From: Aquatica leii
Taxonomy: Eukaryota; Arthropoda; Insecta; Coleoptera; Lampyridae
Reading direction: 5' to 3'
DNA length: 64,000 bases
NCBI GenBank assembly: GCA_035610365.1
Contig: CM069433.1
Coordinates: forward strand, 79,084,236-79,148,235
Shown here: positions 23,499 through 35,085 of the stretch, piece after piece
Layout: every line of letters starts with the position of its first letter
Numbering within the stretch: position 1 is the first letter of the stretch
The notes under the pieces: model-generated
Database searches by the model: none
What the model was told of the DNA's origin: nothing
The model's input: only the letters and a program-made list of their open reading frames with translations
Position numbers and translations under genes: made by a program

Positions 23499-25632
23499 TA
23501 AAGTTCTTGCCATAAGAGAAGATCCCTACGTCATTACCTACTGATGTAAGAAATAACATACTGACTATTATATAAGCAAGACATAAACTATGTGTAAAAC
23601 AAAGAGGGAAGATTGATTGCATGCGTTATGAATAAAGTTGTTCAATTGACTTCAATTAAGTTGACGTTTTGTCAAACACGATTTGCTGTCATTTTCGCTT
23701 CATTTTGTATCTTTGGTTATTATTATTATTTTGCATTATTTTATTTCAAACAGTTCTTTTTAGAATCAAAACATGTCGGGTTTTATACAAGGTAAAACAT
23801 TACGCTCTCAGTCTCGCCAAATGGTGGTTAATTTACTTGCATACTTTCAACAAGAAAAGGATAATGGGGATCCTTTGATCCCATTAACGTCTGTTCAAGA
23901 GGTAAACTAAAGAAAGAAATGATTAACATCTGTTAAGCGGATAAATTCTGAACACAAATTGAATCCAGTGTTATCAAGTCCTGGAAAGAAAAGGTCACGA
24001 AAGAAGTTAAAAACTGTAGACTTGCCAGCATCTTCAAAAATAACTATAAGAAACACGTTGTATACGATGTACACAAACAGTAAGTTCCGATGAAAGCAAC
24101 CTTCATAATCTTTCTAAAAACTAACTTTTTCTAGAACAACATGTGACTGTGAATTCCCTAAACAGCGAACTCAAACATAAACATGTTTTGTTAAGTAATC
24201 GCACTTTAAATAGAACTCTGCATGAAATTGGCTTTAAATTCAAGAAAGATGGTCACCGTAGATCCTTAATGGAAACATCACATATAGCCTTTACGAGAAT
24301 TAAATTTCTAAAATGTTACATAGAAAATCTTAACTCAGAATTTCCACGTGAAGTCGTTTTTATGGATGAAACTTGAATATTTGCTAAAGGAAGTATGGGG
24401 AGATCGTGGCAAGATGATAATTTAAAAAGTGTACGTAAACCTGAGGGCTACGATGGAAAACAATTTATTGTCGTACATGCCAGTACAAAATCTGGATTTG
24501 TAAAGAATGCTTCATTATTGTTTTTATCTAAATCTCAGCATGAAGATTATCATGAAGATATGAATGGTGAAACGTTTAAAAAATAGATTGTGGAACGTTT
24601 ACTTAATAATTTAAAAGAATCATCAATTATAGTGTTGAATAATATCATTGCATGTTACTAGAAAAAATGCCTTTGTCAAGTTGGAACAAATCTGATTTAA
24701 CTTCTTAGCTAAATAAAAATAATATTTCGTATGATGCTAACATGTTCAAAAGTGAATTACCTGACATAGCTAAACTGCACAAAAAAGAAAGAAATATGAA
24801 GTGGATGAACTGTTACAACAACACGGACATGAAGTGCTATGACTACCACCCGACCATTGCGAGTTTAATCCAATCGAATTAATATGGGCCCATGCAAAGT
24901 CATATTACAATAAACACATTGGTAGGGACAGGTATGGAGATGAAAATGTAATTTCAATGTGGAACAAAGTACTACAACAATGTACTTCCGAATTATGGGA
25001 AAAGTGAGTGATTCATACAGAAAAACTAATACAAGAGTGGTATAACCGAGAAAAGTTATTAGACATTACAATGGAATAATTAATGTTGGTTTAAACGATT
25101 TAAGTTCATCGGAATCCTCAGATAGTGATGATTAAAATAAATGAGGTTTATAGTGTTTTTGAAACTGATCATTTTTTTAGAACCAATTGTTACTCAAGAT
25201 GCTGCTCATTTCGTTGTTTTATGTATTAAAATTACGTTTAAATTGTATTATACATGACTTCGCTGTGCTTAAACGTTTTTTCATTTTAAATTACTTCAAT
25301 AACTGGATTTGATTTTAGAAAAATGTAATAACTATATATGTTTAAATCTAAATTTCACTTTAATAAATATAATTAATCGAACATAAATTGCAGTCGTTTT
25401 TAATATTTATTTTAATATTAGTAATCTCCAATTAAACGAAAATTAATTTTGAAGGTTAAACGTGTTGTGACAGCAAAATTAAAATTCTTATAGGTACCAA
25501 CTAACCAGGATAGCCAACACTTAATTTTTAATTGTCACTAATAAACTAACACTTAATTTGACTAGTGCGTTAATCTTGATTCATATGAATACGATGATGA
25601 CGTAGAGCTCTTCTCTTATGGCAAGAACTTTA
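23499..25632 (+). mobile_element. Tc1/mariner-superfamily element (Sailor-like), full length but dead
   Basis: Terminal inverted repeats of about 34 bp: AAGTTCTTGCCATAAGAGAA starts at 23501 and its complement ends at 25630. TA lies immediately outside each end (23499-23500 and 25631-25632), the target duplication expected of the IS630/Tc1/mariner superfamily. The 2.13-kb interior contains a broken DDE transposase at about 23770-25080. The well-kept TIRs beside a frame with several stops suggest an element that died some time ago. Confidence 0.9.
23770..25080 (+). pseudogene. DDE transposase of the Sailor-like element (broken)
   Basis: Recognisable blocks, in order: a helix-turn-helix region with LNRTLHEIGFKFKKDGHRR, the first catalytic motif VVFMDET (about 24353), GRSWQDDN, YDGKQFIVVHASTKSGF, SKSQHEDYHEDMNGETFKK, a second acidic motif position now asparagine (IVLNN, codon 24638-24640), then HCEFNPIELIWAHAKSYYNKHIG with the last catalytic Glu at 24876-24878. 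A serine/aspartate-rich tail follows. In-frame stops follow MDET (24374) and FKK (24584), with further breaks downstream. The second and third catalytic positions are separated by roughly 78-80 codons, far more than the 34 of Tc1, which points to the DD82E/Sailor-type branch. Confidence 0.8.
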
Positions 25633-27079
25633 AACGTGATTAAAGTACATAGTGTATACTGAGTTGTTGCATCAGATTTTGTTTACTTTAAAACGTACTT
25701 ATTCACACAAAAAAACAATAACAGGAAAATAGTAGTCATGATTTTACCTTTATCCATTACAACAATTTTTTTTTGTTTCTTTTTAGTCTTTTCACAACTA
25801 TATGATTATGCTTAGGCAACTTATCACAGTAAATTGCAATTTGGTTTTGTTTTCTATCAATCCAGCCATAAGGAAATTGTATAGTAGAGTCTAGGTAATT
25901 TGTATAGAACCTGTCACGTAATATGTGCAGTACACAAAATTGACACAATTAATTTTGAAACTTTGATTAGTACTAAAGTGTCTTTTTTAAATAATAACTC
26001 TGCAAGTAAAGTATCTGCTTTGGTAAGTACACACTTTAATATTACGCCTCTTTTTTTGTCATAATACAATAATTAATGTTTTGCTACGCCATTGCCTTTA
26101 AAAAGTCGCACATAAAAGCTCCGCTCACAAGTGTTTTACAAATTACGGGAAATATCGATATTTTAGTCTTTATATTTAGGTCAATAATAAACACTATTTT
26201 GTTTTTTATGATTTTTAAATATTAGTGTAACTGTGATATATATTGAAACAGTCTCAAACAACAATACTATACTTGAAGCAATTTAAAAAAAAACTTGGAC
26301 AAAGATATAAGGTAAAAATCTAATAGACAAACAACGAAAAACGTAATTAGTTTTGAAAAAAGCATGTACTGGTATAAATAAATAAGTGCAATTTTGGTGT
26401 TTTGACAAATGTGCCGTAGAGATAAACAAAAGTAACTAATTTCCTAATGCTGAAACAATTTTTATAAATGTACAGTTAGTGTTACCTATATAATTTAACA
26501 AAAAAAACCAAATAAAGAAATTCACTAATTATTTTAACGTAAATTTTTAGCTCTGAAGTTTTGTATTAAGAGTCTTCCATTTTCATTAAACGGTTACGAC
26601 AATTCGTACAATGTAAAATTATGTTTATACAAAAAAAATACTTAAGAAAACATAATACCTAAAAAAATTGAATTACAAAAACTTTTTCTTTAATTCTGAC
26701 ATAAAAAGCGTTGAAAAAGATAATTCATATTTGTAATTTTGTAAATTATTTAATAAAATAAATTCAAAAAAATCAACGTCAAAAAACAAATAAGTAAGTG
26801 TTTGATGTGTTATAAATCTACCATACGTCCGGATTTTCTCCATATAGTCAGGGTTCTGGGAAACCACCGTACGGGTTTTAGCGATGGTAATCGAAAAAAG
26901 GTAACTTGAGAAATTTTACTCCCTTCAGGTAGCAAACTGCTGTGTTTGTACTGTAGACAGTTTAGTTAACTTTTCACATCCTTAGAGTTCAATACTTGGT
27001 CCTGAGCGGAAACATTATATTTTTTTTCCAGCCGTGGCTGTTTGTAAGAGTGTAACTAATTTAAATTAGTGTTTACTAA
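25633..27079. other. AT-rich intronic sequence, nothing recognised
   Basis: Short minus-strand frames (25757-25948, 26673-26867) have no recognisable motif and are likely accidental. Confidence 0.45.
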
Positions 27080-27280
27080 ATGCTAAAACGTAAATGCACT
27101 TTTACTGACAAAGTTAAACAAGAATTCAAGTTTTGGAAACAGTGCCAAAATAGTATTGATCGTGTGAAATGTTTGATATGTAACGAATTTTTAGTTGAGC
27201 GTCAAAGTATTAAAAATAACATAAAAATGACTGAAACCACAGCGCGCAAAAAAAATCAGGTTTTGTATACCACTCATTAA
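27080..27280 (+). pseudogene. BED/zinc-finger-like N-terminal fragment of a transposase-derived protein
   Basis: The 66-codon frame starts MLKRKCTFTDKVKQEFKFW and continues DRVKCLICNEFLVE. Insect transposon-derived proteins often start (M)PKRKC-FTD-LK-EF-FLK followed by C-IC in a BED-type zinc finger. The second half of the finger (His residues) is degraded. No catalytic domain is clear within the next kilobase, although peptide-like scraps continue to about 27760. hAT is the likeliest superfamily. Confidence 0.45.
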
Positions 27281-28239
27281 ATTAAAAAGTTCGTTAATCT
27301 CAAACTTTAAAAAAGCTGAACTAATACAAAAACTATAATTGTAAATCTTATATCTCTTTACATATTTAATTAATTACCAAAATCTTAGTAACGCATGTTT
27401 TGTTAGTTTAACCGTAGACAGTTTAAACAAAAAAAACTGACTTTAGTATGAGTTTGTTATTTTAAACAAAACGTAGCGGTCAATATAAAATTGCTTCTTA
27501 TCACAATCAATTTTTCGAATTGGCTGTTCAGATCATATTTTACACAATACTGTCTACAATGAGTGTGACCGGTTGACATTATGGTAAATGGAGTAAAAAT
27601 ATACAATTTCTCTTCCAATACACCGTCAGAGTATTAGTACTGAAGCTTTGCAAATTGTTGCCTGAAACAGAAAAATTGAAAAACTACCTTGCAATACTAC
27701 ACTCTGTTTTTGAAGACTCAGTAACTAAACTGTATTTAAAAGTTGTATTCTATCACTTCATTAAAAGCAGCTGTAGTATATAAAAAATTACTTATTAAAC
27801 TTCAAGACATAAAACTAAATACTTTTACATTCAAACGAATACTTTTAAAATTAAAATTTGACAGTGCAACAAATTTAAACAATTGATCCTAAAAAATAAG
27901 CCTACTTTGAAAGAGTTAGAAGAGAATACGCTATTAGTGTTGTACCAAGTTTTTTTATCAACGCGGATCAATTATTTGATCAACACTCGTCTATAAATCA
28001 AGCAACATCTAAAACATAAGTGCTTACCAACACAAGAAACCCAAAAAACTTATAAACAAAAATATTATTTCCTGTAACTGTTCTTAGTACTTCAGTTCCT
28101 GCTGAGTGCATCTTTGGAATGAAATCTATTGGATCGCTGAGAAAAAAATATCATTACAATTACAATTAATTGCACACTAAAAATAAGAAATAATTAAATA
28201 AAATAAAACTAAATAAATAAATAAATAATTTTACCACCG
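27281..28239. other. AT-rich DNA with possible transposon scraps
   Basis: Between the BED-like fragment and the piggyBac relic. A stretch near 27540-27760 looks formerly coding but cannot be assigned. A short AAAT microsatellite lies near 28200-28230. Confidence 0.4.
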
Positions 28240-29150
28240 AAAATCTGGATAAACTCATGGGATATACCGACAAAATAAAGAGTGAAATAAGAGAAAATAA
28301 GAGAAGTATTTATTAGAAAACTGTTTAACAAGGACACCGGTATATCAATATTTTAAACAACAATCCTCAAAAATACGTTTTAAAATTTTAGTACAATGCC
28401 TCCGGTTTGACGATCAAAACATCAAAACTCAAAAAAGAAAAAACGACAAACTTGCAAAATTTAGAAAAGTGTTTGAAAGATCCATAAACACTATGAAAAA
28501 TTCATATCTTCCTTCGGAATACAACACAAATGATGAACAATTGGTTGGATTTTGAGGCCGGTGTTTATCTAAAATACATCTTTTTTCAAACCAGATAAGT
28601 ATGGATCTAAAACTGTGATGCTAAAACAATTTATGTACTTGCCGCTAAAATGTATACTGGCAAAGACGACACTACATGACGTTTTGGTTGGCCAGTGCTA
28701 TGGCAATATACCTACCATTTCTTTTCAAGAAACTAATGGAAATTTGACAATGGACAACTGGTCCACATCTATACAAACAACAAAAATACTTTTGGAAAAA
28801 ACTTACTGTAGGTACGTTCAGAAAAAATTAACAAGATATTCTGTCATTATTTTTAGATCTCAAATAAAGACAGATTAATTTAACCCTGTTTTGCTATTGT
28901 TATTATATTATTCAGCAAAAACTAAAAAGAAAACTGTTATAATGCTTTCGACAATGCATAAATAACAAAATAAAATTTTATAACTAAATCATGGGACAAG
29001 TAAACGCTTTGGACTAGTTATGTCAAGTTTATTGTACTGGTAGAAAAACACGGCGTTGGCCATTATGCTTTTTTTATTATTTTCTAAATAATGTAGGATA
29101 CTCACTAGTCCTTTATGTGGATCTAATGCAACCGATAAAAAAATAAACTA
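28240..29150 (+). pseudogene. piggyBac transposase relic
   Basis: In order: VQCLRFDDQN, NDKLAKFRKVFE, YLPSEYNTNDEQLVGF (the conserved DEQLV-F block with the second catalytic Asp of piggyBac), a -GRC- patch, CDAKT-YVLAAKMYTGKDD, TMDNWSTSIQTTKILLEK (third catalytic Asp in DNW-TS) and a C-terminal TRRWPLCFFYYFLNN. Frame breaks and stops separate the blocks. The first catalytic region and both ends are missing, and no TTAA-bounded termini were located. It directly abuts LINE sequence on the right. Confidence 0.8.
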
Positions 29151-29159
29151 CTATTGGAA

Positions 29160-30722
29160 AACACTAAATTAAAATTGCTTTACTAAAGCAGACTGCGCAA
29201 AGCTTAGTTAGAAACCCAATAATAGAGGGAAATGATGTCAACATCAGCTGGGAAAAACTAAAAAATAACATTAAAGAGTCAGAATCATACGAACAATAGA
29301 AAATAATCAGCAACAAGACAAAATCACTCGTAAGATAAGCTAAAATCAGGCAGTGAGAAATTTTCTCCAAAAACATGGAAAGTGACTTCTGTGGTGTTTG
29401 TTTTTGAAGACTGATCAGAAGCTAACGGAAGAAAATAATAATAGAGTCCAGACACATATCAAAGCAATGGTGGGTTGAATACCTTAAAAACCAATATAAA
29501 AGGGAAGAAAAAATCATTGAACAAAATGATACACCAGAAATAGTTACTAACAATAATATGCAAATAGAGAGTACAGACATAGAATTGGCACTTAAACAGT
29601 TGAAGAACAGAAAAAGCCCTAGTTTGGACGGTGACGGTCAATAATGTCTTGTTCACCACATAACTAAACTAGCTAAAACTATCTATGATCGTCACAGGAT
29701 ACCCGATGAATGGCGGACAAGCATTACTATTCTCTTGTATAAAATGGGATATAAAAAATTATCGGAAAATTACAGAAGCATTAACTTATTAAACACTGAA
29801 GTTAATAACTAAAATAACTACAAATAAGATAAATAGTATAGTCTTCTTTTCAGATGAACAATAGGACTTTAGAATGGAGAGATCTTGCACATATGCAATC
29901 TATTGAATATAATAGACCCGTCTACATGAGCCGTATAAATCCGCAAAAAGGATTTAATAAGGTTAAACTACAAGATATTGTACCTTTACGTTACAGTAGA
30001 CAAGTACCTTACAACTTAATTAAGGTCATAGAAAACATATATAGTTCTAACAAAATACAAGACAGAATCGATGGAGGACTCACCAAATCAACCTCCGTAG
30101 AAAAGAGGATACGACAGTGCGACCCTCTCAGTTCACTACTTCTTAATATAATTATAAATAAGATTATAACCCAAGTACGCTGTTTAAAGGCATACAAAAT
30201 GGGTAACCGCAATATGACAATCTATGTTATGCCGATGATGCTGTGCTTGTTGCGAAAAACGAAAACGACCTCCAGAGATTGCTGTATCTCTTTAACTGTA
30301 CAGCTAAGTCCCTGAACATGGTTATTCAAAAGCCTAACAACATCTAAAATACCTCTCAGATGTAAAATTGTTGCCAATGATTAAATTATACAGCAAGGAA
30401 TAAAACTTAAATACCTAGGCATAGAGCACACTAGATATGGTGATGTTATGTCGGAAGTGAGACAACAAACAAACAAATCACTGAAGGTGGCTGGGTGTTT
30501 GAATGACACAATATGGAAAAAAATACCTACACACTGAGACTAAGATACAAATATATAAAACTGTTATAAGACAATGACGTGACGAATCAGCTAGAGGAGG
30601 AAGTAGTGTAGGAAGACCACAAAAGAGATGGTGCAATAATCTCACCGTCAATCAAAACTAGATAGGTTATAAAGAATAAACAAACAATTGCCTACAATAA
30701 ACAAGAAAGAAGAAGAAGATAT
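29160..30722 (+). mobile_element. LINE (RTE-like non-LTR retrotransposon), broken
   Basis: Pieces follow the usual order. End of the endonuclease region: EGNDVNISWEKLKNNIK (about 29218). Start of reverse transcriptase: LKQLKNRKSPSLDGD (about 29591). Then RIPDEWRTSITI, ENYRSINLLNT, a longer open stretch 29970-30210 with YNLIKVIENIYSSNKIQ and RQCDPLSSLLLN, the catalytic YADD at 30228-30239, LKYLGIE, and a truncated C-terminus with SVGRPQKRW. The element ends in an AAGAAGAAGAAG tail near 30704-30720, as RTE-type LINEs often do. Multiple stops and at least one internal deletion (around 30575) make it inactive. Confidence 0.8.
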
Positions 30723-33700
30723 TAAGTTGATGTACATACTCTTGCTTAATTTTTACTGTGCTTTAACTACATAATTAGTTTTGCAATACTTAGGTGTACT
30801 GTACGCACTTGATTAACCTGCATTCAGTAAGTATTTATTTATTGATCTAACCTGGAAAGCTTAATTTTTCTATTATAACACACTGTATATTGTCTATTGA
30901 TGCTAAATGGTTGTTACGTTATATTACTTAAATTTAAAACTAGCAAAAAACAAATGGCGTTTTAATAAAATCGAAACACTGCCACTGGAGTGGCGCTATT
31001 TATACAATTTTACTGATAGTTATATAATTTTAACAACAACTGCAATATAATTAAGCGTAAATCTAAAGATGTTATAAAATTCAAGCATTCTATTTCAAAT
31101 AAAAAGTTCCGGTATAACCAAAAATTAATTACAGTCGAGACTATTTTAGAACAAGACACCACTAGTAATTTACGATTAGTTCTGCGTAAATGTCTAACAA
31201 AAAACACTTTGTTTAAGACGCCTTCTATAAATGCATTATTTAAAACCGTAGTTTTTTAAACCAAATAACGTATTTAAAACTGTATTAACATGTTATTAGT
31301 ATGTACTTATTACGTTTTAATTATCTTTGGCAATCACGTATAAACTCCATTAATAAATTATAATTACAATTTTAAAATAAATTTTAAATGTAACTGGTAG
31401 ATAAAAATTATTTACAGAAACATTTTAAAATAAAATTATAAAATTTAGTAGTACCAATAATTAATCGTATCGTTGAATATTCAATTTTTTACTAATCAAA
31501 TCGAGAATTTGAAATATTCGAATTACAGTCGCTATAATTGGATACGTACTCTGAAAAGTATGAATGCGATGCAGCAAAAGTGAGAAAATTTTAATTAAAA
31601 CCTGTCATTATTTATATTTTCCTCAATAATTTAGGTTGGGTCTGAATTGTATGAGAAAATCATAGCAGAGATTTTAACGATTCACGGCACTGATTTTACA
31701 TGCATCAGCGTTAGTTGTCTTACATGGTAAAATTAACGCAATTAAAATAATTTAAAAAGAAGCTCCCAGTAGCAACATTACTTACTAACACATCTACTCA
31801 AGTACTTCCTTATAACGTGTTTTATAAATTCACAAACAGGACATGCAAAATATAACTGTCAGACTTTATAAAAGTAGTAATCATTTACTTAACAAATGGA
31901 AACGTTGTTGGAAAAAGGCGTTTGAATAATATAAATTTTTAAAAAATATATGTTTAAATTTGATGGAGTTTTTGCTCTATATTATTAAACAAAACATTCT
32001 TAACTATTTCAAGTTATGTATTTATCAGCAAATAAAAAGTTATTTTATTGACAATATATGTGCGCAAATATACGTTCCGTCAAACTTTTGCTAATGTATC
32101 AATATCCTTTTAAACACACGCAATTACATCAAAAACATCATATCGAATAACTCCACGTTCTTAAAAATTCAAAGGTTTAACTATATAGGCTCTCGAGGGA
32201 TGTACCCTAACTTGCAATATAATTACTACTACATATGAAAAAACGTCAATAATTTTTATTTCACAGTTGTTTTTGTTGTAATTATATGAATAAACAAGAT
32301 TAATGTAGTACGCCAACAATATTATTCTCGAGAAATAAACATGAGGAAAGGTTAAATGAAAATCGTCCCTTAGGCGGTATTTCCGTTGACTTTCCTTTGT
32401 TACAATATATTGTTAGTTCTTGTAGAAGTTTTCCTACTACTGCTCTAGTATCTCGTTCACTTTCGTTTTAGTTTATAACATTTAACACGCTATTTAAATT
32501 AAGATTACTTTAAACCTATAAAATAAATTTGCATTTTTTTGTTAATGAATACATAATTAAAATAAAATTTTTGAAATAAAATAAAATTTTCTTAAATTAT
32601 TAATGTTACAAATATTTCTTTATGTTTATAGTAATGCCACGACTTCATTAAAAATCGTTCTTTACGGCCCCTAATGCTAAACGTTAACCTTATTTTGGGT
32701 TGGTGAACATTATGATTTAGTGACACTTTGTTAACGTTTTGTTTACGTTAAGATGCGTGCGATTATCTGATTTTTGTCATTTTATATTAACCTTATTTTA
32801 AAATGTTAATTGTTGTACAAAACATTATTGTAAAGAAACATTTTTAAACTCTAATAGACCTTGGTTTGCAGCAATTTGTCTAACATTTCCCAGAAGCAAA
32901 CTTTATTACAATACTTTCTAATAATATAAACAAGTTTTACTTAATTATACTTATATGTTAGTTTTTAATTTCTTTGTTATTTTACCCGTTTGACTAATGT
33001 ACGATCAATCAAAAAACTTTCAAATCAACTTGTTTGATAATTGCCGATTAATATTGTCGATAATATTAACGTGCTTGTTCGTTTTACTTACTCGCGACAT
33101 TAAAATTTATCGGTATCATTAACAACCTCGTTTGTCTTTGTTTTTTCTTTTAGACATAGAAGACACTGTATAAGTAATTAACAAAACCGGAAAAATGTAT
33201 TTACTGTGTAAACCAAATCAAATTTTAAGCAGGTATTCCATCGAAAATGATGATTTCAATTTTAATTTAGAGCAGTTAATGCAAAATATCCCAATACAGT
33301 AATCATTATAATAAATTTTTGCTAAGCATTAAAATTACCTACCTCATCATGAGGAATTGAACAATATCAGTAGAACTATGAAGTTACTTGGGTAACAGGT
33401 AGATACGTTTTCATGATCATAATAGAAAACATATCTACTACAAGAATAGCAATCCTGCCCATGTAAGTTCTTGATTTTTTTACATCTTAGAGTCAAGAAG
33501 AATCAATTCCGCAACCTAAATCGCAAATCAAGTATTTTAAGTTTTTAAAAAAATATATATATACTATCAAATTTTAAATTTAAATTTTTATGGTCAAACA
33601 ATACGCTTATTAAATAACTTCGGTTAAGAAGTAAAAATGTCAACAGTCCTTTGAGTTACTTACTAAACGATTTACACCGTACCAGAAAGAAAACGTTAAC

Positions 33701-33760
33701 ACATAAGTATAAGTTATTTATCAAATTTCATCGAAAAAATTAACACTCAAACTAGATTTC
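30723..33760. other. AT-rich intronic sequence, nothing recognised
   Basis: About 3 kb without recognisable coding blocks or terminal repeats. Confidence 0.5.
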
Positions 33761-34560
33761 TATCAGTCTAAACAACAAGCAGGATCCAGAGCGGAATATA
33801 GCACAAACGATAATTGAATAAAAAAAGTGCATTGAATATAATATGCCGTTAGTGTTGACCATCTTAGAAGACAAGAAATTTTTTGACTCAGTAGAACTAG
33901 GGGCAATATTAGAAGCATTTAAACAAAGCCAAATAGACTATAGTTACACGTCACTAGTTAGAATCATTTATAGAAACGCTAAATCAAACAAACGATTATA
34001 AAAAAACATCAAGAATATAACTTAAAGCGCGGTATAAAGCCTAAACTATTGACAGCTGCTTTAGTACTTATAATAAATAATACTCAATGACACAATGTGG
34101 GAGTTAACATTGATAAACACATACTCAACTACTTAAGATTTGCCGATAATATTGTATCGATCTGGGATAGTCTATAAAATTATATAATAAGTATATGATC
34201 AAGACTAAAAATAAAAAAATATAATAAATATGCTAACAACATAAATATTAACAACAACATTATATAACAAGTATGCACATATAAATATCTAGGTCATGGA
34301 GCAATGTCTCAATGAGTCCTATCAAGTCCAAATCGAAAAAATCACAATGCTGAAGTGGAACTGGGTGAATCATCTAGCAAGAATATGAAACGGTCGGTAA
34401 ACCAAACAGATTATGGAGTGGTAACTCAGAGAGGACAAAAAAAGTCGAAAAAGACCATTGACCACTGTCTAGACAGACAGATATAATTGGAAAAGGTTAG
34501 AGGAGGCCTATGTCCAGCAGTAAACGCAATTAGGTGGTTGATAACAATGGTCATCAAATT
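33761..34560 (+). mobile_element. Second LINE relic (RTE-like reverse transcriptase C-terminal half)
   Basis: Blocks visible in shifting frames: QQAGSRAEYSTND (cf. QAGFR-STxD), MPLVLTILEDKKFFDSVEL (cf. FLDYKKAFDSV), GIKP, LRFADNIVSIWDSL (the FADD catalytic box with the last Asp changed) at about 34133, YKYLGH, then LKWNWVNHLARI, IMEW and NWKRLEEAY. Order and spacing match an RTE-type LINE that is much more decayed than the one at 29.2-30.7 kb. It ends near GGTTGATAACAATGGTCAT. Confidence 0.75.
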
Positions 34561-34734
34561 ACGGGTTCACAACAACTAATTTCGCATTATAAACTTAATA
34601 ACAAAACATATCGCACAGTATTAGCAAATAATTTTGCAATTGGCAGTTAGTTAACTTTAAGTTAGTGATGTAATACAATCAGATGCTTATGTCAATTACT
34701 TGTTAAGAGTAAATATAAGATCGAATTTTGCAAC

Positions 34735-35085
34735 TAAGCTGCCATCAATATGTATATAGTAAAAAAACTTGCAAATTTGATTCTATGGTATTCAACTTTG
34801 GAGAACCGCTTCGATATCTAACATAGACATTCTAGAACGTTTCCACTCTCAACGCATGATTGTAGATACGCCTTGGTATGTGTCAAATGCAATTATTCTA
34901 GATGATCTGCAAATTGCAACGGTCAAGGAGGAGATTCGTAACTTTAGCACAAAATACAAAACTTGACTTAGAGTACACCCAAAGATTTGGCAACAAAGCC
35001 ATTAAACAACAAGAGACTTCGAATATTTTTGCCCAATCATATATCAAACAGATTTTAATTACGTTTATGTAAGTTAGTTTTAGTT
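34735..35085 (+). mobile_element. Jockey-type LINE 3' fragment
   Basis: Reads YGIQLWRTASISNIDILERF, then RMIVDTPWYVSNAIILDDLQI and ATVKEEIRNFSTKYK. This is the C-terminal domain following the reverse transcriptase in Jockey elements (consensus IQLWG-AS-SNI-I--RFQ-K-LR-IV-APWYV-N--I--DL-I-TV-EEI). Only this end is present, which fits 5' truncation on insertion. It follows the RTE-like relic by under 200 bp but belongs to a different clade. Confidence 0.8.
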
